Of a DNA stretch of 64,000 bases, positions 54,262 through 62,836 are shown piece after piece; within the stretch, counting starts at the first letter, position 1; each line of letters starts with the position of its first letter. The DNA is from Natrinema hispanicum (GTDB lineage Archaea > Halobacteriota > Halobacteria > Halobacteriales > Natrialbaceae): assembly GCF_004217335.1 (NCBI RefSeq), contig NZ_SHMP01000004.1, positions 868,001-932,000 on the forward strand. Direction: 5' to 3'. Under the pieces are notes generated by a model. It had not been told where the DNA came from and did not search any database. It saw only the letters and a list, made by a program, of their open reading frames with translations. A program made the translations under genes and the position numbers.

Positions 54262-54960
54262 ATGGATGGACTAACAGCTCTTGTTACTGGCGGGACGCGT
54301 GGCATCGGGCGCGCCGTCGCCGACGCGTTTGCGGCCGACGGGGCAACCGTCGTCGTCGGCGCTCGAGACGCTGAGGAAGTCGAGGCAACCGTCGACGCAC
54401 TCGAGGCGACGGGCGCGACTGCGGATGGCTGTCGAACCGACGTCCGAGACGAGTACGACGTGGAACGGCTGGCCAGAACTGCCTCGCGGGCGGGTGAGAC
54501 GGCCGGTATCGATATCGTCGTCCCCGCGGCAGGTGTTTATCACGGTGACGCCGGCCACACACCGACTGACGACGAATCATACGCTGCGTTCGACGACCAT
54601 TTACAGACGAACGGCCGCGGCGTGTATGCGACGATCAGCGAGTCGATTCCGCATCTGAACGACGGGGCACGGGTCCTCGTTCCGACGGGATCGGTCGCCA
54701 GCGACGGCACGGCGGGCTATGGCTCCTATGCCATCTCGAAGGCGACGGCGGAGGCGGTCGTTCGAGGGTTCGCCGCCGATACCGAGTCCGTCATGGGCTG
54801 TCTGGACCCTGGGATCGTCGCGACGGAACTCACCGGCGGGCACGGCCGCGATCCGGAGACTGTCGCGCCGATGTTCGTCTGGGCGGCGACCGAGGCGGAT
54901 CCCGACGTGATAGACGGTACTGTCGTCGGACTGGGCGAGTGGAAAAAAGCGACCCGATAA
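54262..54960 (+). CDS. Short-chain dehydrogenase/reductase
   Basis: The 232-residue protein has the cofactor loop VTGGTRGIG, a VVPAAG in place of the usual NNAG, GSVASDGTAG, and S-Y-A-I-S-K with the catalytic Tyr/Lys. The Ala-Arg after strand 2 (VVGARDAEEVE) suggests NADP. It is divergent from crtD. A role in pigment or isoprenoid metabolism is suggested only by position. Confidence 0.82.
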   Translation: MDGLTALVTGGTRGIGRAVADAFAADGATVVVGARDAEEVEATVDALEATGATADGCRTDVRDEYDVERLARTASRAGETAGIDIVVPAAGVYHGDAGHTPTDDESYAAFDDHLQTNGRGVYATISESIPHLNDGARVLVPTGSVASDGTAGYGSYAISKATAEAVVRGFAADTESVMGCLDPGIVATELTGGHGRDPETVAPMFVWAATEADPDVIDGTVVGLGEWKKATR

Positions 54961-55005
54961 GGGTCATCGCAATGGTCGCCGATCTTGGACGTGGATCCTG
55001 CCGTC

Positions 55006-56097
55006 TCAGAATCCGCCGAATGCCATCAGGAATAGCGCAACGGCGATGATCGCGAACAAGCCGCCGACGCCTTTCTTGATCGTTCCCGTATCCAGCGCAG
55101 TCGAGACGTAGGGCGCGATCTGACCACCCAGCGTCGTCGCGGGAACCGTCCAGACGACCATGTTCCAGGGCGTCGACGCGAGGTCCATCGTATGGCCGCC
55201 GGGGACCAGCCCGCCGCCGAAGACGTGGACGACCGATGCCAGCACGGCCGTCGTCGCGACAACGATGTGGTTCGTCCCGATCGCGACGCGGACGGGCACC
55301 TCCGTCCGGAGCATCGAGATGATGCCGAGTTCGCCGATCCCGAAGCCGGCCAGTCCCTGGAAGACGCCGCCAATGCTGTAGTTGGCAAAGCGCTCGAGAT
55401 ATCCCGATCGGGAGTAGCGGTAGTCGTTTCCGTCACGATCGACGCGGGTAACGATGCCGCCCTCGTCCGTTTCGACGCCTGCCGGGCCGAGTTTGGAGGC
55501 ATCGTTCGGGAGGTCGCCAGTGGTGCCCCCGTCGGCTGCGACCGTTTCGCCGCCGGAGCCACCGCCGGGCTCCTCGTGGCCGAGATCCGCTTTGAAGAGG
55601 AGGAACGCCGCTGCAAGCAGTGCGACCCCGAGTAACGCGTGGAACAGCGGTTCGGGGATGACAAACGACAGCAGTGCCCCGCCAACGACGAACGGAATCC
55701 CGCCGAGGACGAGCGCTGCGCCGAGTCGCCGGTCGACCAGTCCATACTGGATAAAGGCGAGCGCGGAACTCGAGAGACCGAACGACTCGCTGATGAGACC
55801 GATTTTCACCAACGTATTCGGTTCCAAGGGATACGCAACCAGTGGGAAGACGAAGATGAGGAAGGGGACGAACAGCGCGGAGCCGCTGATCCCGACGGTG
55901 TTGACGATCGTCGCGCCGGTGACGAACGCGATGAACAGCCACCAGTACTCGAGCCAGTAGCCGGTTCCGGCATCCGCTGGCGTGGGCGCAAAGAAGTAAA
56001 CGCCGACGACGAACGCCAGTGGTGCGAGGAACACGAACACGTGCTGATACTTCAGGAACGCCTTCTGAATCCGCGAAGCCGATGATGAGGCTGTCAT
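55006..56097 (-). CDS. TauE/SafE-family anion exporter
   Basis: The 363-residue protein has about nine membrane segments, with family blocks GISGSALFVPFLIFVFPLV, GLVDRRLGAALVLGGIPFVV and GGVFQGLAGFGIGELGIISM. A hydrophilic loop of 60 residues lies in the centre (about 190-250). Members export sulfite, sulfoacetate or related anions. No sulfur gene is adjacent. It is convergent with the SDR gene. Confidence 0.85.
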   Translation of the reverse strand: MTASSSASRIQKAFLKYQHVFVFLAPLAFVVGVYFFAPTPADAGTGYWLEYWWLFIAFVTGATIVNTVGISGSALFVPFLIFVFPLVAYPLEPNTLVKIGLISESFGLSSSALAFIQYGLVDRRLGAALVLGGIPFVVGGALLSFVIPEPLFHALLGVALLAAAFLLFKADLGHEEPGGGSGGETVAADGGTTGDLPNDASKLGPAGVETDEGGIVTRVDRDGNDYRYSRSGYLERFANYSIGGVFQGLAGFGIGELGIISMLRTEVPVRVAIGTNHIVVATTAVLASVVHVFGGGLVPGGHTMDLASTPWNMVVWTVPATTLGGQIAPYVSTALDTGTIKKGVGGLFAIIAVALFLMAFGGF

Positions 56098-56292
56098 TGA
56101 GCCGTGAGCGCTGCCTTTGAAGGGGTGAAATAAGAGTATTTTCGTCTCTTTCCGCCCTGTGAATCGTTCGTATGGTGTCTAGGGGACGACTACCGGCCGA
56201 CAGTAGCGCTCTCGGCCGGCGCGTGCAGGCCGGCCGACGCGGTCAGCGTATCATCAATATTTATGGGGTCGGCTATGGTATGTACTATCACA

Positions 56293-56484
56293 ATGAGTTT
56301 TCCAGAAGGGCCACGCAAGCCGGGTGAGCAGTCTGCGATAGATGACGGCGCTGACGCAGTCGACCACGCCCCGACGGACGGACTCATCGCGACCGTACTC
56401 GAGGCGCTTCGGACACACAGTGAGACGTGGGCGGACCGCTACGTCGAGATGCGCCTTGACGCGCGCCTCGGCAGTCGGGAGTAA
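56293..56484 (+). CDS. Small hypothetical protein
   Basis: The 63-residue protein (MSFPEGPRKPGEQSAIDDGA at the start) ends in a helix TVLEALRTHSETWADRYVEM. It has no motif I recognise. A TATA-like CAATATTTATGG lies about 30 bases before the ATG, which supports the start and a leaderless transcript. The preceding 195-base gap is otherwise empty. Confidence 0.55.
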   Translation: MSFPEGPRKPGEQSAIDDGADAVDHAPTDGLIATVLEALRTHSETWADRYVEMRLDARLGSRE

Positions 56485-56584
56485 CAACCGATCACGCGTT
56501 CTCTGGACCGATTTCTGGACCGTCTGTCAAATCACTACCAACGGTTATACAACTCCGTGTTGTATGTTGCCATGGTGTTCGGAG

Positions 56585-56758
56585 ATGCAAACAGTCGCAA
56601 CGGAAGCAGTCACCTGCCCTCACTGCGGGGACGAAGCGAGCGTTTCGCTCCCCAGTGAAGAGACGGAGTTGAAAGTACGGCACTCGATCGCCGCGTTCGG
56701 CGAATACACCACGGTCACGTGCTCGAGCGGCCATACCTACTGGGTATACTTCTGTTAG
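56585..56758 (+). CDS. Zinc-binding microprotein
   Basis: The 57-residue protein has CPHC near the N-terminus (TCPHCGDEAS) and a second site at the C-terminus (VTCSSGHTYWVYFC), giving a likely zinc ribbon of three or four Cys plus a His. Similar short proteins occur in other haloarchaea. It starts MQTVATEAV. Function unknown. Confidence 0.7.
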   Translation: MQTVATEAVTCPHCGDEASVSLPSEETELKVRHSIAAFGEYTTVTCSSGHTYWVYFC

Positions 56759-56889
56759 TCCTCGAGCGCGTCGAACAGCCGATTTTCGACCGTGGCAAGC
56801 AAGAGACGGGACTGGTGAGCGATCGCGGTCGCTCAGTATAATCGATCACGCCGCAGAAATCTAGTAGTGAACGAAGCCGCTACCGAGGT

Positions 56890-57174
56890 TCAATCGATAT
56901 GGCCTTCGCGACGCAGTTGATCTGCGTCCTGGCCGGTGTAGCGCCACTCGATGGTGGCCTTTTCGTCTTGCCAGTCCCAGGGCTCGGCGACGACGATGTC
57001 GTCTTGCTCGATCCAGGTGCGGTATTTCATGCGCCCGGGAATGCGGCCGAGTCGCTCCTTGCCGTCCTCACAGCGGAGCTGGACGTGGTTGCCACCGAGG
57101 TGCTCGGTGACGACAGCGAATACCTCATCGTTGTTGGGCATACGGAGGTTCCGTCGCCCGGAGTCTTCTGTCAC
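56890..57174 (-). CDS. eif1A: Translation initiation factor aIF1A
   Basis: The 94-residue S1/OB-fold protein has [39 protein letters not shown] and the family-typical [19 protein letters not shown]. It binds the A site of the small subunit during initiation. The start is GTG at 57174, supported by the TATA-like CCATTTAAACG (reverse strand, near 57194-57206) about 25-30 bases upstream and by family length; ATG 57141 would cut the N-terminus. Confidence 0.93.
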   Translation of the reverse strand: MTEDSGRRNLRMPNNDEVFAVVTEHLGGNHVQLRCEDGKERLGRIPGRMKYRTWIEQDDIVVAEPWDWQDEKATIEWRYTGQDADQLRREGHID

Positions 57175-57246
57175 AACTTATCTACGTGGGGCAGACGTTT
57201 AAATGGTTGCAGAGTCACGGTATCATGACACACATCGAGTGGACGT

Positions 57247-59328
57247 TCACAGTTTTTCGATGTTCTGGGCTTGCTCCGTGCGCCGATCGGCCTGCTCGAG
57301 TCTGTTTTGCGTCGCGTTCGAGAGCGACGCTGGCAGATCATCGCTCGCCTCGGTGAGACGGTTCTCCACCCGTAAGAGCCGCTCAGCAACGGTGGTAAGC
57401 TGCTTGTCAGCATTGCCTCGCTCGCCGTTGCGTGCCCGCTCGGCAGACCTTCTTGCGGCCTCAACGACCGCTGCGAGGGCGCGCTCGAGTCCGTTGACGG
57501 CGTTCGACGACCCGCCGCCGCGGTCAGTATCGTCGTCATCGTTCAGCGCTGCAATCTCTGCGCGCGTCTCGTCGGCGATATCGGCCACGAACGTCGCAAG
57601 CGATGCTTTGCCAGTCTCGGGGCGCTCGATGCGGACCGTCGACTCGTCCCCGGGGTTCGGGTTGACCCGGTACGCACCGATGGCGTCTTGGCTGTCCCGA
57701 ACCTCGGTCGTGTACGCTCCGCCTGCGTGGACGTAGACAGCGTCGGTCCCGTCTACTGGCGACTCGTACAGCCGCCCAGCGAAATCGTCTTCGAGCGCGA
57801 CCGCCGAGAGATCGGTCGCAGCCTTTTCGCCGCCGATCTCGAGTTTCGTCGCGCGATCGCGGGCGACCAGCGGAATCTCGCCGCCGACGCCGGCCGCGGT
57901 CGGTGTGCCGTCGTCTGCAACGGCGATGTGTTCGCTGTGTGGCGCGCGGCCCGCACTGTTGACCGTCAGTCGGTGCTCGCCGGCCGGAACGTCCTGGACG
58001 ACCGCGACGCCACCGAACGTCGGGACGGCCTCGGGATCGCTCTCCAGCAGGACGACTGACTCGACCGTCGTCTCCGTCGTGGTCAGTCCCTCGTTCTCCG
58101 GCGCGTCGTCAGTTGTGACTGCCTCCGTAACGCGAGCGATCACGCTATGTATCGGGGCCGCCTCGCCGATCGCGTCGTAGCGGTCGGCCAGTGCCGTCCG
58201 GTGGTTGGGAACGGAGATGTCGGCCGCCGGGTTGCCATATCGAGGCTGGCTCCACGGTACACCAGTCGTCGTGATGTGACCAGCAACGGCGTCCTCGACC
58301 ACGTCGGGGACCGTGAACTCGAAGCTCAACTGCGGCCCGGTGAAGGCCGCGATCTGTTCGAGCTCGCTGCTCGGCACGAGATCGTACTCGACGTCTGCAT
58401 CGGCCTCGCGCTCGCGGTGCCGGAAGACGAGTCCCGTCTCGCGCGTCGGCAGGCCCGTCGGCGGCGACGTCAACGCGTCGTACGACCGGACCGTCAGATC
58501 GTCGTCGATCAGCGACTCGCGGGTGACAGACGGCAAGCGTTCGTGGTCGTAGATCGGGACGCCCTCGTACTCCGGGACGAGGTAAGGGAGCCGTGACCCC
58601 TCGTCTCGCGGCAGCCCGTACGCAAGCGGGATCTCGAGGTCTGCGAGGTCCTCGATACCCTCGAGCGCCGTGTTCGTGATATCCGCCAGCAGATCCTCGA
58701 TGGCGACCCGCTGGAAGCCGTCGGGAACGTCGTTGACCGAGAGCGCACTCGAGTGCGAGCCGAGTTCCGAGAGGATACGCGGCACCAGTTCCGGGTCCGG
58801 ATCCAGGAACTCGTTGTTCGGCACCGACCGGGAGTGTGAACTAGCGACGTACAGCTGTGGCTTACTGGTCTCCGTGTCGACGAAGACGTGCAACACTTCC
58901 CAGTCGTGCCAGTGGAAGTTGGTCGTGAACTGGTCGAACACCGAGTAGAACCAGAACTGGACCACAGCGAGTGGCGACTGCTCGTACTCGACGGCGTTGT
59001 AGAACACCGTCGGCTTCGGTGGCTCTCCGTCGCTGTATCGCTCGTGGTACCCGTCGAGAGCATCGAACCCGGTGACGACGGTCTCGCCGTCGCGTTCGCT
59101 GGTGTAGGGCCGTGGGTCCGTCGGAAACCACGGCTCGTTCGCGTCGAAGTACAGCGTCGGGGCGAACTCCATCGCCAGTTCTCGAGCAACGTCACCGTCC
59201 AGTCGACTCGTCTGGCCGTCAGTCTCACGTTCGAACGCCGAACAGCCAGCCAGCGCGGACCCACCGATGCCGGCGAGTGTGCCAAGGACAGTCCGGCGAT
59301 CTACGCCGAACTCGAGGTCGTCGGTCAC
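57247..59328 (-). CDS. Tat-exported lipoprotein with Vps62-like domain
   Basis: The 693-residue protein has a Tat signal (DRRTVLGTLAGIGGSALAGC) ending in a lipobox Cys, so it should be anchored outside the membrane. The N-terminal 250 residues resemble the Vps62/NPP1-like group: EFAPTLYFDANEPWFPTDP, then VVQFWFYSVFDQFTTNFHWH and DWEVLHVFVDTETSKPQLYV with the conserved HDWE, and SSHSRSV. The middle is beta-rich, and the C-terminal 110 residues form a Glu/Arg/Ala-rich coiled coil (GLERALAAVVEAARRSAERA). Function is unknown; the HDWE site resembles a metal or active site. Confidence 0.7.
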   Translation of the reverse strand: MTDDLEFGVDRRTVLGTLAGIGGSALAGCSAFERETDGQTSRLDGDVARELAMEFAPTLYFDANEPWFPTDPRPYTSERDGETVVTGFDALDGYHERYSDGEPPKPTVFYNAVEYEQSPLAVVQFWFYSVFDQFTTNFHWHDWEVLHVFVDTETSKPQLYVASSHSRSVPNNEFLDPDPELVPRILSELGSHSSALSVNDVPDGFQRVAIEDLLADITNTALEGIEDLADLEIPLAYGLPRDEGSRLPYLVPEYEGVPIYDHERLPSVTRESLIDDDLTVRSYDALTSPPTGLPTRETGLVFRHREREADADVEYDLVPSSELEQIAAFTGPQLSFEFTVPDVVEDAVAGHITTTGVPWSQPRYGNPAADISVPNHRTALADRYDAIGEAAPIHSVIARVTEAVTTDDAPENEGLTTTETTVESVVLLESDPEAVPTFGGVAVVQDVPAGEHRLTVNSAGRAPHSEHIAVADDGTPTAAGVGGEIPLVARDRATKLEIGGEKAATDLSAVALEDDFAGRLYESPVDGTDAVYVHAGGAYTTEVRDSQDAIGAYRVNPNPGDESTVRIERPETGKASLATFVADIADETRAEIAALNDDDDTDRGGGSSNAVNGLERALAAVVEAARRSAERARNGERGNADKQLTTVAERLLRVENRLTEASDDLPASLSNATQNRLEQADRRTEQAQNIEKL

Positions 59329-59448
59329 GAGGGATCACGCCCTCTCCGAGGCCCAGCGGTCGATGTACGCACGACAATACCTGTGCCAGCCATACCGCTG
59401 CGTGGTGCTATTTTCTCAAGAACCTTCTGTACTGACCGTTCACAAAAC

Positions 59449-59988
59449 TCACAGTTCGCGGTCCGAATCGGGGTTCTCGAGGTCCCAGAGCAGTTCGGGC
59501 AAGAACGCCTCGAGATTGTCGATAACCCGCCGCTCGCTGACGTTCAAGCCCTCACAGTGGTCGTGGGCCGACTCCCGAATGTCGACGTGGAGGTCGCCGT
59601 CCTCGAGCCAGACGCCGAGCGGAAAGACTGAACACCGGGTCGGTTTCCAGTCTTCCTCGAGATGGAGTGTACAGAGGCCGTCCTCGCGGAGAAAGGCACA
59701 GGCACAGCCGTCCTCGGCGACGTGGTCGTCGCGGTCTTTGCCCTCGCGGGTGACGAACTTCTCGCCGCGGAACTCCGTCGTGGTCTCGGCGAGGTTGGCT
59801 CGCTGGGCTAGCTCGAGGAGGTCTCGGTCGTACAGCAACACGCCGTGGTGACAACACCACGTGCAGTCGTCGACACACTCGAAGGTGAGATCAGGGTCGA
59901 ACTCGACGACGGCCTCGCGGCCGGGGTAGACTTCGACGCGTCGCGGGGCGTCAGCGCTCACGTGTCGTGGGTGGGTGGTCGGCGTCAA
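59449..59988 (-). CDS. YkgJ-family cysteine-cluster protein
   Basis: The 179-residue protein has the YkgJ (CxxCxxCC) cluster: FECVDDCTWCCHHGV, then CACAFLREDGLCTLHLEE and PTRCSVFPLGVWLED, eight or so cysteines that probably hold zinc or Fe-S. Family function is not settled. The ATG at 59988 fits. It is 120 bases downstream of the divergent ars region's empty upstream part, with 239 bases to arsR. Confidence 0.85.
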   Translation of the reverse strand: MTPTTHPRHVSADAPRRVEVYPGREAVVEFDPDLTFECVDDCTWCCHHGVLLYDRDLLELAQRANLAETTTEFRGEKFVTREGKDRDDHVAEDGCACAFLREDGLCTLHLEEDWKPTRCSVFPLGVWLEDGDLHVDIRESAHDHCEGLNVSERRVIDNLEAFLPELLWDLENPDSDREL

Positions 59989-60194
59989 GTGCCTTTCTAC
60001 CCGCCGGTTTGGGTTGCGCTCCCAACCAACCCGTTATCGAACGAAACTCTACGCTCACCCTGCTCTCCAGCGGATCGCTCAGCACGAACCAACGGGGATC
60101 GCGAGTATGGATTCACAGCCGAGAGTAGCCGATCTCGTGGCCACGCTCGAGACGGGCACGCAATCGATGTGACAGTGCGTGACCGCAACAGGTA

Positions 60195-60226
60195 TATTAG
60201 TTCGAGCTAATATTAGCAGTTGCTAA
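60195..60226. promoter_or_regulatory. Stacked palindromic operators and TATA box of arsR
   Basis: TATTAG-TTCGAG-CTAATA (60195-60212) is palindromic except for one pair. It overlaps CTAATATTAG (60207-60216, perfect) and is followed by TTAGCA-GT-TGCTAA (60213-60226, perfect). All three lie just upstream of the arsR start at 60228 and contain the TATA-like sequence, as expected for autorepression by ArsR dimers released by arsenite. Confidence 0.6.
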
Positions 60227-60227
60227 A

Positions 60228-60603
60228 ATGGCGGAACAGAAATCGAACGATGACTCGACTCAGTCTTCGCCTCAACAGCCGTCCTGCTGTGGTGACGCTG
60301 GCCACTCCCTGTCCGAGCAGGAACTGACGGCTGACATCCAGACGCTCGCTGCTGATTGGGAACGAGACCAGATACGAGGCACTTCGGCTTATCGCGGCGG
60401 CTGATGACGGTGCCTGCGGCTGTGAATTGGAGCCCCCCCTTGGTGTCAGTCAGGGAGCGGTCAGTCAGGCCCTCTCACGGTTGTATGCCGCAGGACTCGT
60501 CACGCGGCGCAAGGACGGGCGATGGCGATACTACAGTGCGACAGCACGCGCCGAACGACTGCTAGATGTACTCGATGAAACGAGAACAATTACCAATGAC
60601 TAA
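60228..60603 (+). pseudogene. arsR: ArsR-family repressor, frameshifted
   Basis: The first part (to TADIQTLAAD, then TGGGAACGAG) and the second part read in different frames, joined at about 60355. The second frame reads ETRYEALRLIAAADDGACGC, ELEPPLGVSQGAVSQALSRL, and AAGLVTRRKDGRWRYYSATA to the TAA at 60601. The CGCEL cysteines are the usual metal site in the DNA-binding helix. Two missing bases (or one extra) restore a protein of about 125 residues. An early SCCGDAG gives more cysteines. It would repress the operon until arsenite binds. The indel is either a sequence error or loss of control. Confidence 0.78.
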
Positions 60604-61445
60604 CGAGACATCGTCGACGGACGTCGACACCGACGAGCTGAGCGCAGCAGAACAGCGGCGTATCGTGCGAGACCGATACGGCGAGATCGCCACCAGTTCA
60701 TCGTCCTGTTGTGGCGATACGGGAGCGAGCGCCTGCTGTAGCGATCGCAGCTCTGACAGAGCGGCGTATGATGATCAGTCACGCTTGCTCGGCTACGCCG
60801 ACGAGGAACTCGATGCCGTCGAATCCGGTGCCAATTTGGGCCTCGGCTGTGGCAACCCGACCGCGATTGCGAGTCTCGAAGACGGAGCGACCGTTCTCGA
60901 TCTCGGTTCCGGAGCGGGGTTCGATTGTTTCCTCGCCGCTCGAGAAGTCGGTTCGGACGGTCGAGTTATCGGGGTCGATATGACGCCGGAGATGGTCGAG
61001 ACGGCCCGCGAGAACGTCACAAAGAACGACGCGACGAACGTGGAGTTTCGGCTCGGTGAGATCGAACACCTTCCCGTCGCTGACGAATCCGTCGACGTGA
61101 TTCTGTCGAACTGTGTCGTGAATCTCTCGCCGGACAAGTCACAGGTGTTCAGCGAAGCGCTTCGTGTGCTTCGACCAGGGGGACGGCTCGCTATCTCTGA
61201 CGTCGTGCAAACCACACAGTTCCCGGAAGCGATACAGCAGGATTCCGTCTTCCGTGGCCGGGTGTGTTGCAGGCGCGTCACCGATCCCCGAGCTCGAATC
61301 GATACTGGACGACGTGGGATTCACTGCAATCTCAATCGACCCCAAAGAGGAGAGTGAGGCGTTCATCCGCGACTGGGACGACAAGCGGGATGTCAGTGAC
61401 TACATCGTCTCTGCGACCATCGAAGGAAAGAAACCAAGCCGCTGA
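60596..61445 (+). pseudogene. arsM: Arsenite S-adenosylmethionine methyltransferase ArsM, frameshifted near the C-terminus
   Basis: The N-terminal 220 residues are intact: RIVRDRYGEIATSSSSCCGD, SAM motif I VLDLGSGAGFDCFLAAREVG, GVDMTPEMVETARENV, and ILSNCVVNLSPDKSQVFSEA. After GDSVFRG the frame breaks near 61235-61255, and the C-terminus GCVAGASPIPELESILDDVG ... DYIVSATIEGKKPSR reads in another frame. One extra base accounts for it, giving 282 residues. ArsM methylates arsenite to volatile or less toxic forms. It overlaps arsR by eight bases. Confidence 0.8.
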
Positions 61446-61569
61446 GCTCGTGGGCCGGGTCGTAGAAGCGGTTCCCACAAGGCGATGCGAAGCGAACGAG
61501 CGGGCAGGTAGTATCCACAGCGAATAGCAAATAAGCCAGAGCGTACTCACCTGTCGTCTGATCGAGACG

Positions 61570-62331
61570 CTACGACCGAACCGTCTCACCCTCGAGCGCC
61601 AACCGTTCGCGCTCGCTCGAGTCCACGACGGTATTCCGGAGCGTGCCGACGCCCTCGTAGGTAATCTCGACGGAGTCACCGGGTTCGACGAGGCCGGGGT
61701 TGGCGGGACTGCCGAACGAAACCACGTCGCCGGGGCGGAAGGTGACGCGCTGCGAGAGGTGCGCGATGATCTCGTAGGGGTCAAACAGCATGAGCTCGGT
61801 GTTGGCCTCCTGACGGCGCTCGCCGGCGACGTCGGTGTACATGTCGATCCCGGTCGGATCGACGGCGGTTTCGATCCACGGGCCAAGCGGGCCGGAGGCG
61901 TCGAAGGCCTTCCGTGGCGTGCGCTCGCCCTGATCGAGCGCGTCCATGTCGTTCATGATCGTGTAGCCGCGGACGACTTCCGGGACCTCGTCTTCGGAAA
62001 GATTCCGACAGGGTTCGTCGATGACGGCCGCGAGTTCGCCGGCATAGGTCACTTCGTCGCTGAACGACGGATAGGGAATCGGATCCTCGTGGCCGACGAG
62101 TGATGCCGGCGGCTTGATGAAGAAGTCGGGTTCGTCGGGCCGTTCGTACTCCATCTGGTCGATCGTGGCCGCGAAGTTTCGTCCGACGCAGTATAGCGCC
62201 GAGGGCTCACAGGGCGGGAGGAAATCCGCGTCCGTTCCGACCTCGTAGACGCCGTCGTCCGTGTGTACGACGCCGTCCTCGTATCGTCCAGCGACCGGTC
62301 CATCGTCCGTCGCGATCCGCGCGAGTTTCAT
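61570..62331 (-). CDS. Fumarylacetoacetate hydrolase family protein
   Basis: The 253-residue protein has the FAH fold with YCVGRNFAATIDQMEYER, FIKPPASLVGHEDPIPYP, the metal-binding Glu in YAGELAAVID, and YTIMNDMDALDQGERTPRK. The C-terminal GDVVSFGSPANPGLVEPGDS is typical of hydratases/isomerases for 2-oxo-pentenoate-like compounds. The ATG at 62331 is the correct family start. Substrate unknown. It is convergent with arsM, leaving 124 bases. Confidence 0.87.
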   Translation of the reverse strand: MKLARIATDDGPVAGRYEDGVVHTDDGVYEVGTDADFLPPCEPSALYCVGRNFAATIDQMEYERPDEPDFFIKPPASLVGHEDPIPYPSFSDEVTYAGELAAVIDEPCRNLSEDEVPEVVRGYTIMNDMDALDQGERTPRKAFDASGPLGPWIETAVDPTGIDMYTDVAGERRQEANTELMLFDPYEIIAHLSQRVTFRPGDVVSFGSPANPGLVEPGDSVEITYEGVGTLRNTVVDSSERERLALEGETVRS

Positions 62332-62387
62332 TATCGGCGCTCTCGAGTCCGGAGAATTAGTGATACCGGTTTGGTTTTGGCTCGAGC

Positions 62388-62810
62388 CTACCCGAGCGTC
62401 TTGACCGCGACGCGGTGGGGACCGTCGGGAGTCTCGAGCGTGACGCTGTCGACGATCGACTCGCGGGCGCGCTGTTGCCACTCCGCGACGGCCTCGGCGT
62501 GGCGCTCGCGGATCTCGTCGGCCGTGTCCGGGTCGGCGTCCGCGTTGGCGAGTGCGGACTCGAGGTCGGGATAGTCGGCGATGACGTCGTCTGCAATGAG
62601 TTCAGCGGGCGAGACGTGGACTGCGCCGGTCAGTTCGGTGTCGTCGACGTGATAGACGTGAATCCGGGCGCGCATCCGGCCGTGAAACGGCGGCGTCGCT
62701 CGGAGGACGGCCTCGCCGGGATTTTCCTGACTGTAGACGTAGGCATCGGCGGCGTCTGCTGGCGACAGCGCAAGCGAGCGGATCGCTGTCGGATCGTCGT
62801 CTCCTGCCAT
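62388..62810 (-). CDS. Hypothetical protein conserved in haloarchaea
   Basis: The 140-residue protein begins AIRSLALSPADAADAYVYSQ, has a strand-rich middle (FHGRMRARIHVYHVDD and HVSPAELIADDVIADYP), then a helix (ERHAEAVAEWQQRARESIVD) and a C-terminal strand (PDGPHRVAVKTLG). I know no named family with certainty. It lies between FAH and cbiZ, and the three genes read in the same direction with short gaps (56 and 26 bases), so cotranscription is likely. Confidence 0.6.
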   Translation of the reverse strand: MAGDDDPTAIRSLALSPADAADAYVYSQENPGEAVLRATPPFHGRMRARIHVYHVDDTELTGAVHVSPAELIADDVIADYPDLESALANADADPDTADEIRERHAEAVAEWQQRARESIVDSVTLETPDGPHRVAVKTLG

Positions 62811-62836
62811 CGGAAAGGAGTAGGTGGGTGGACGGG

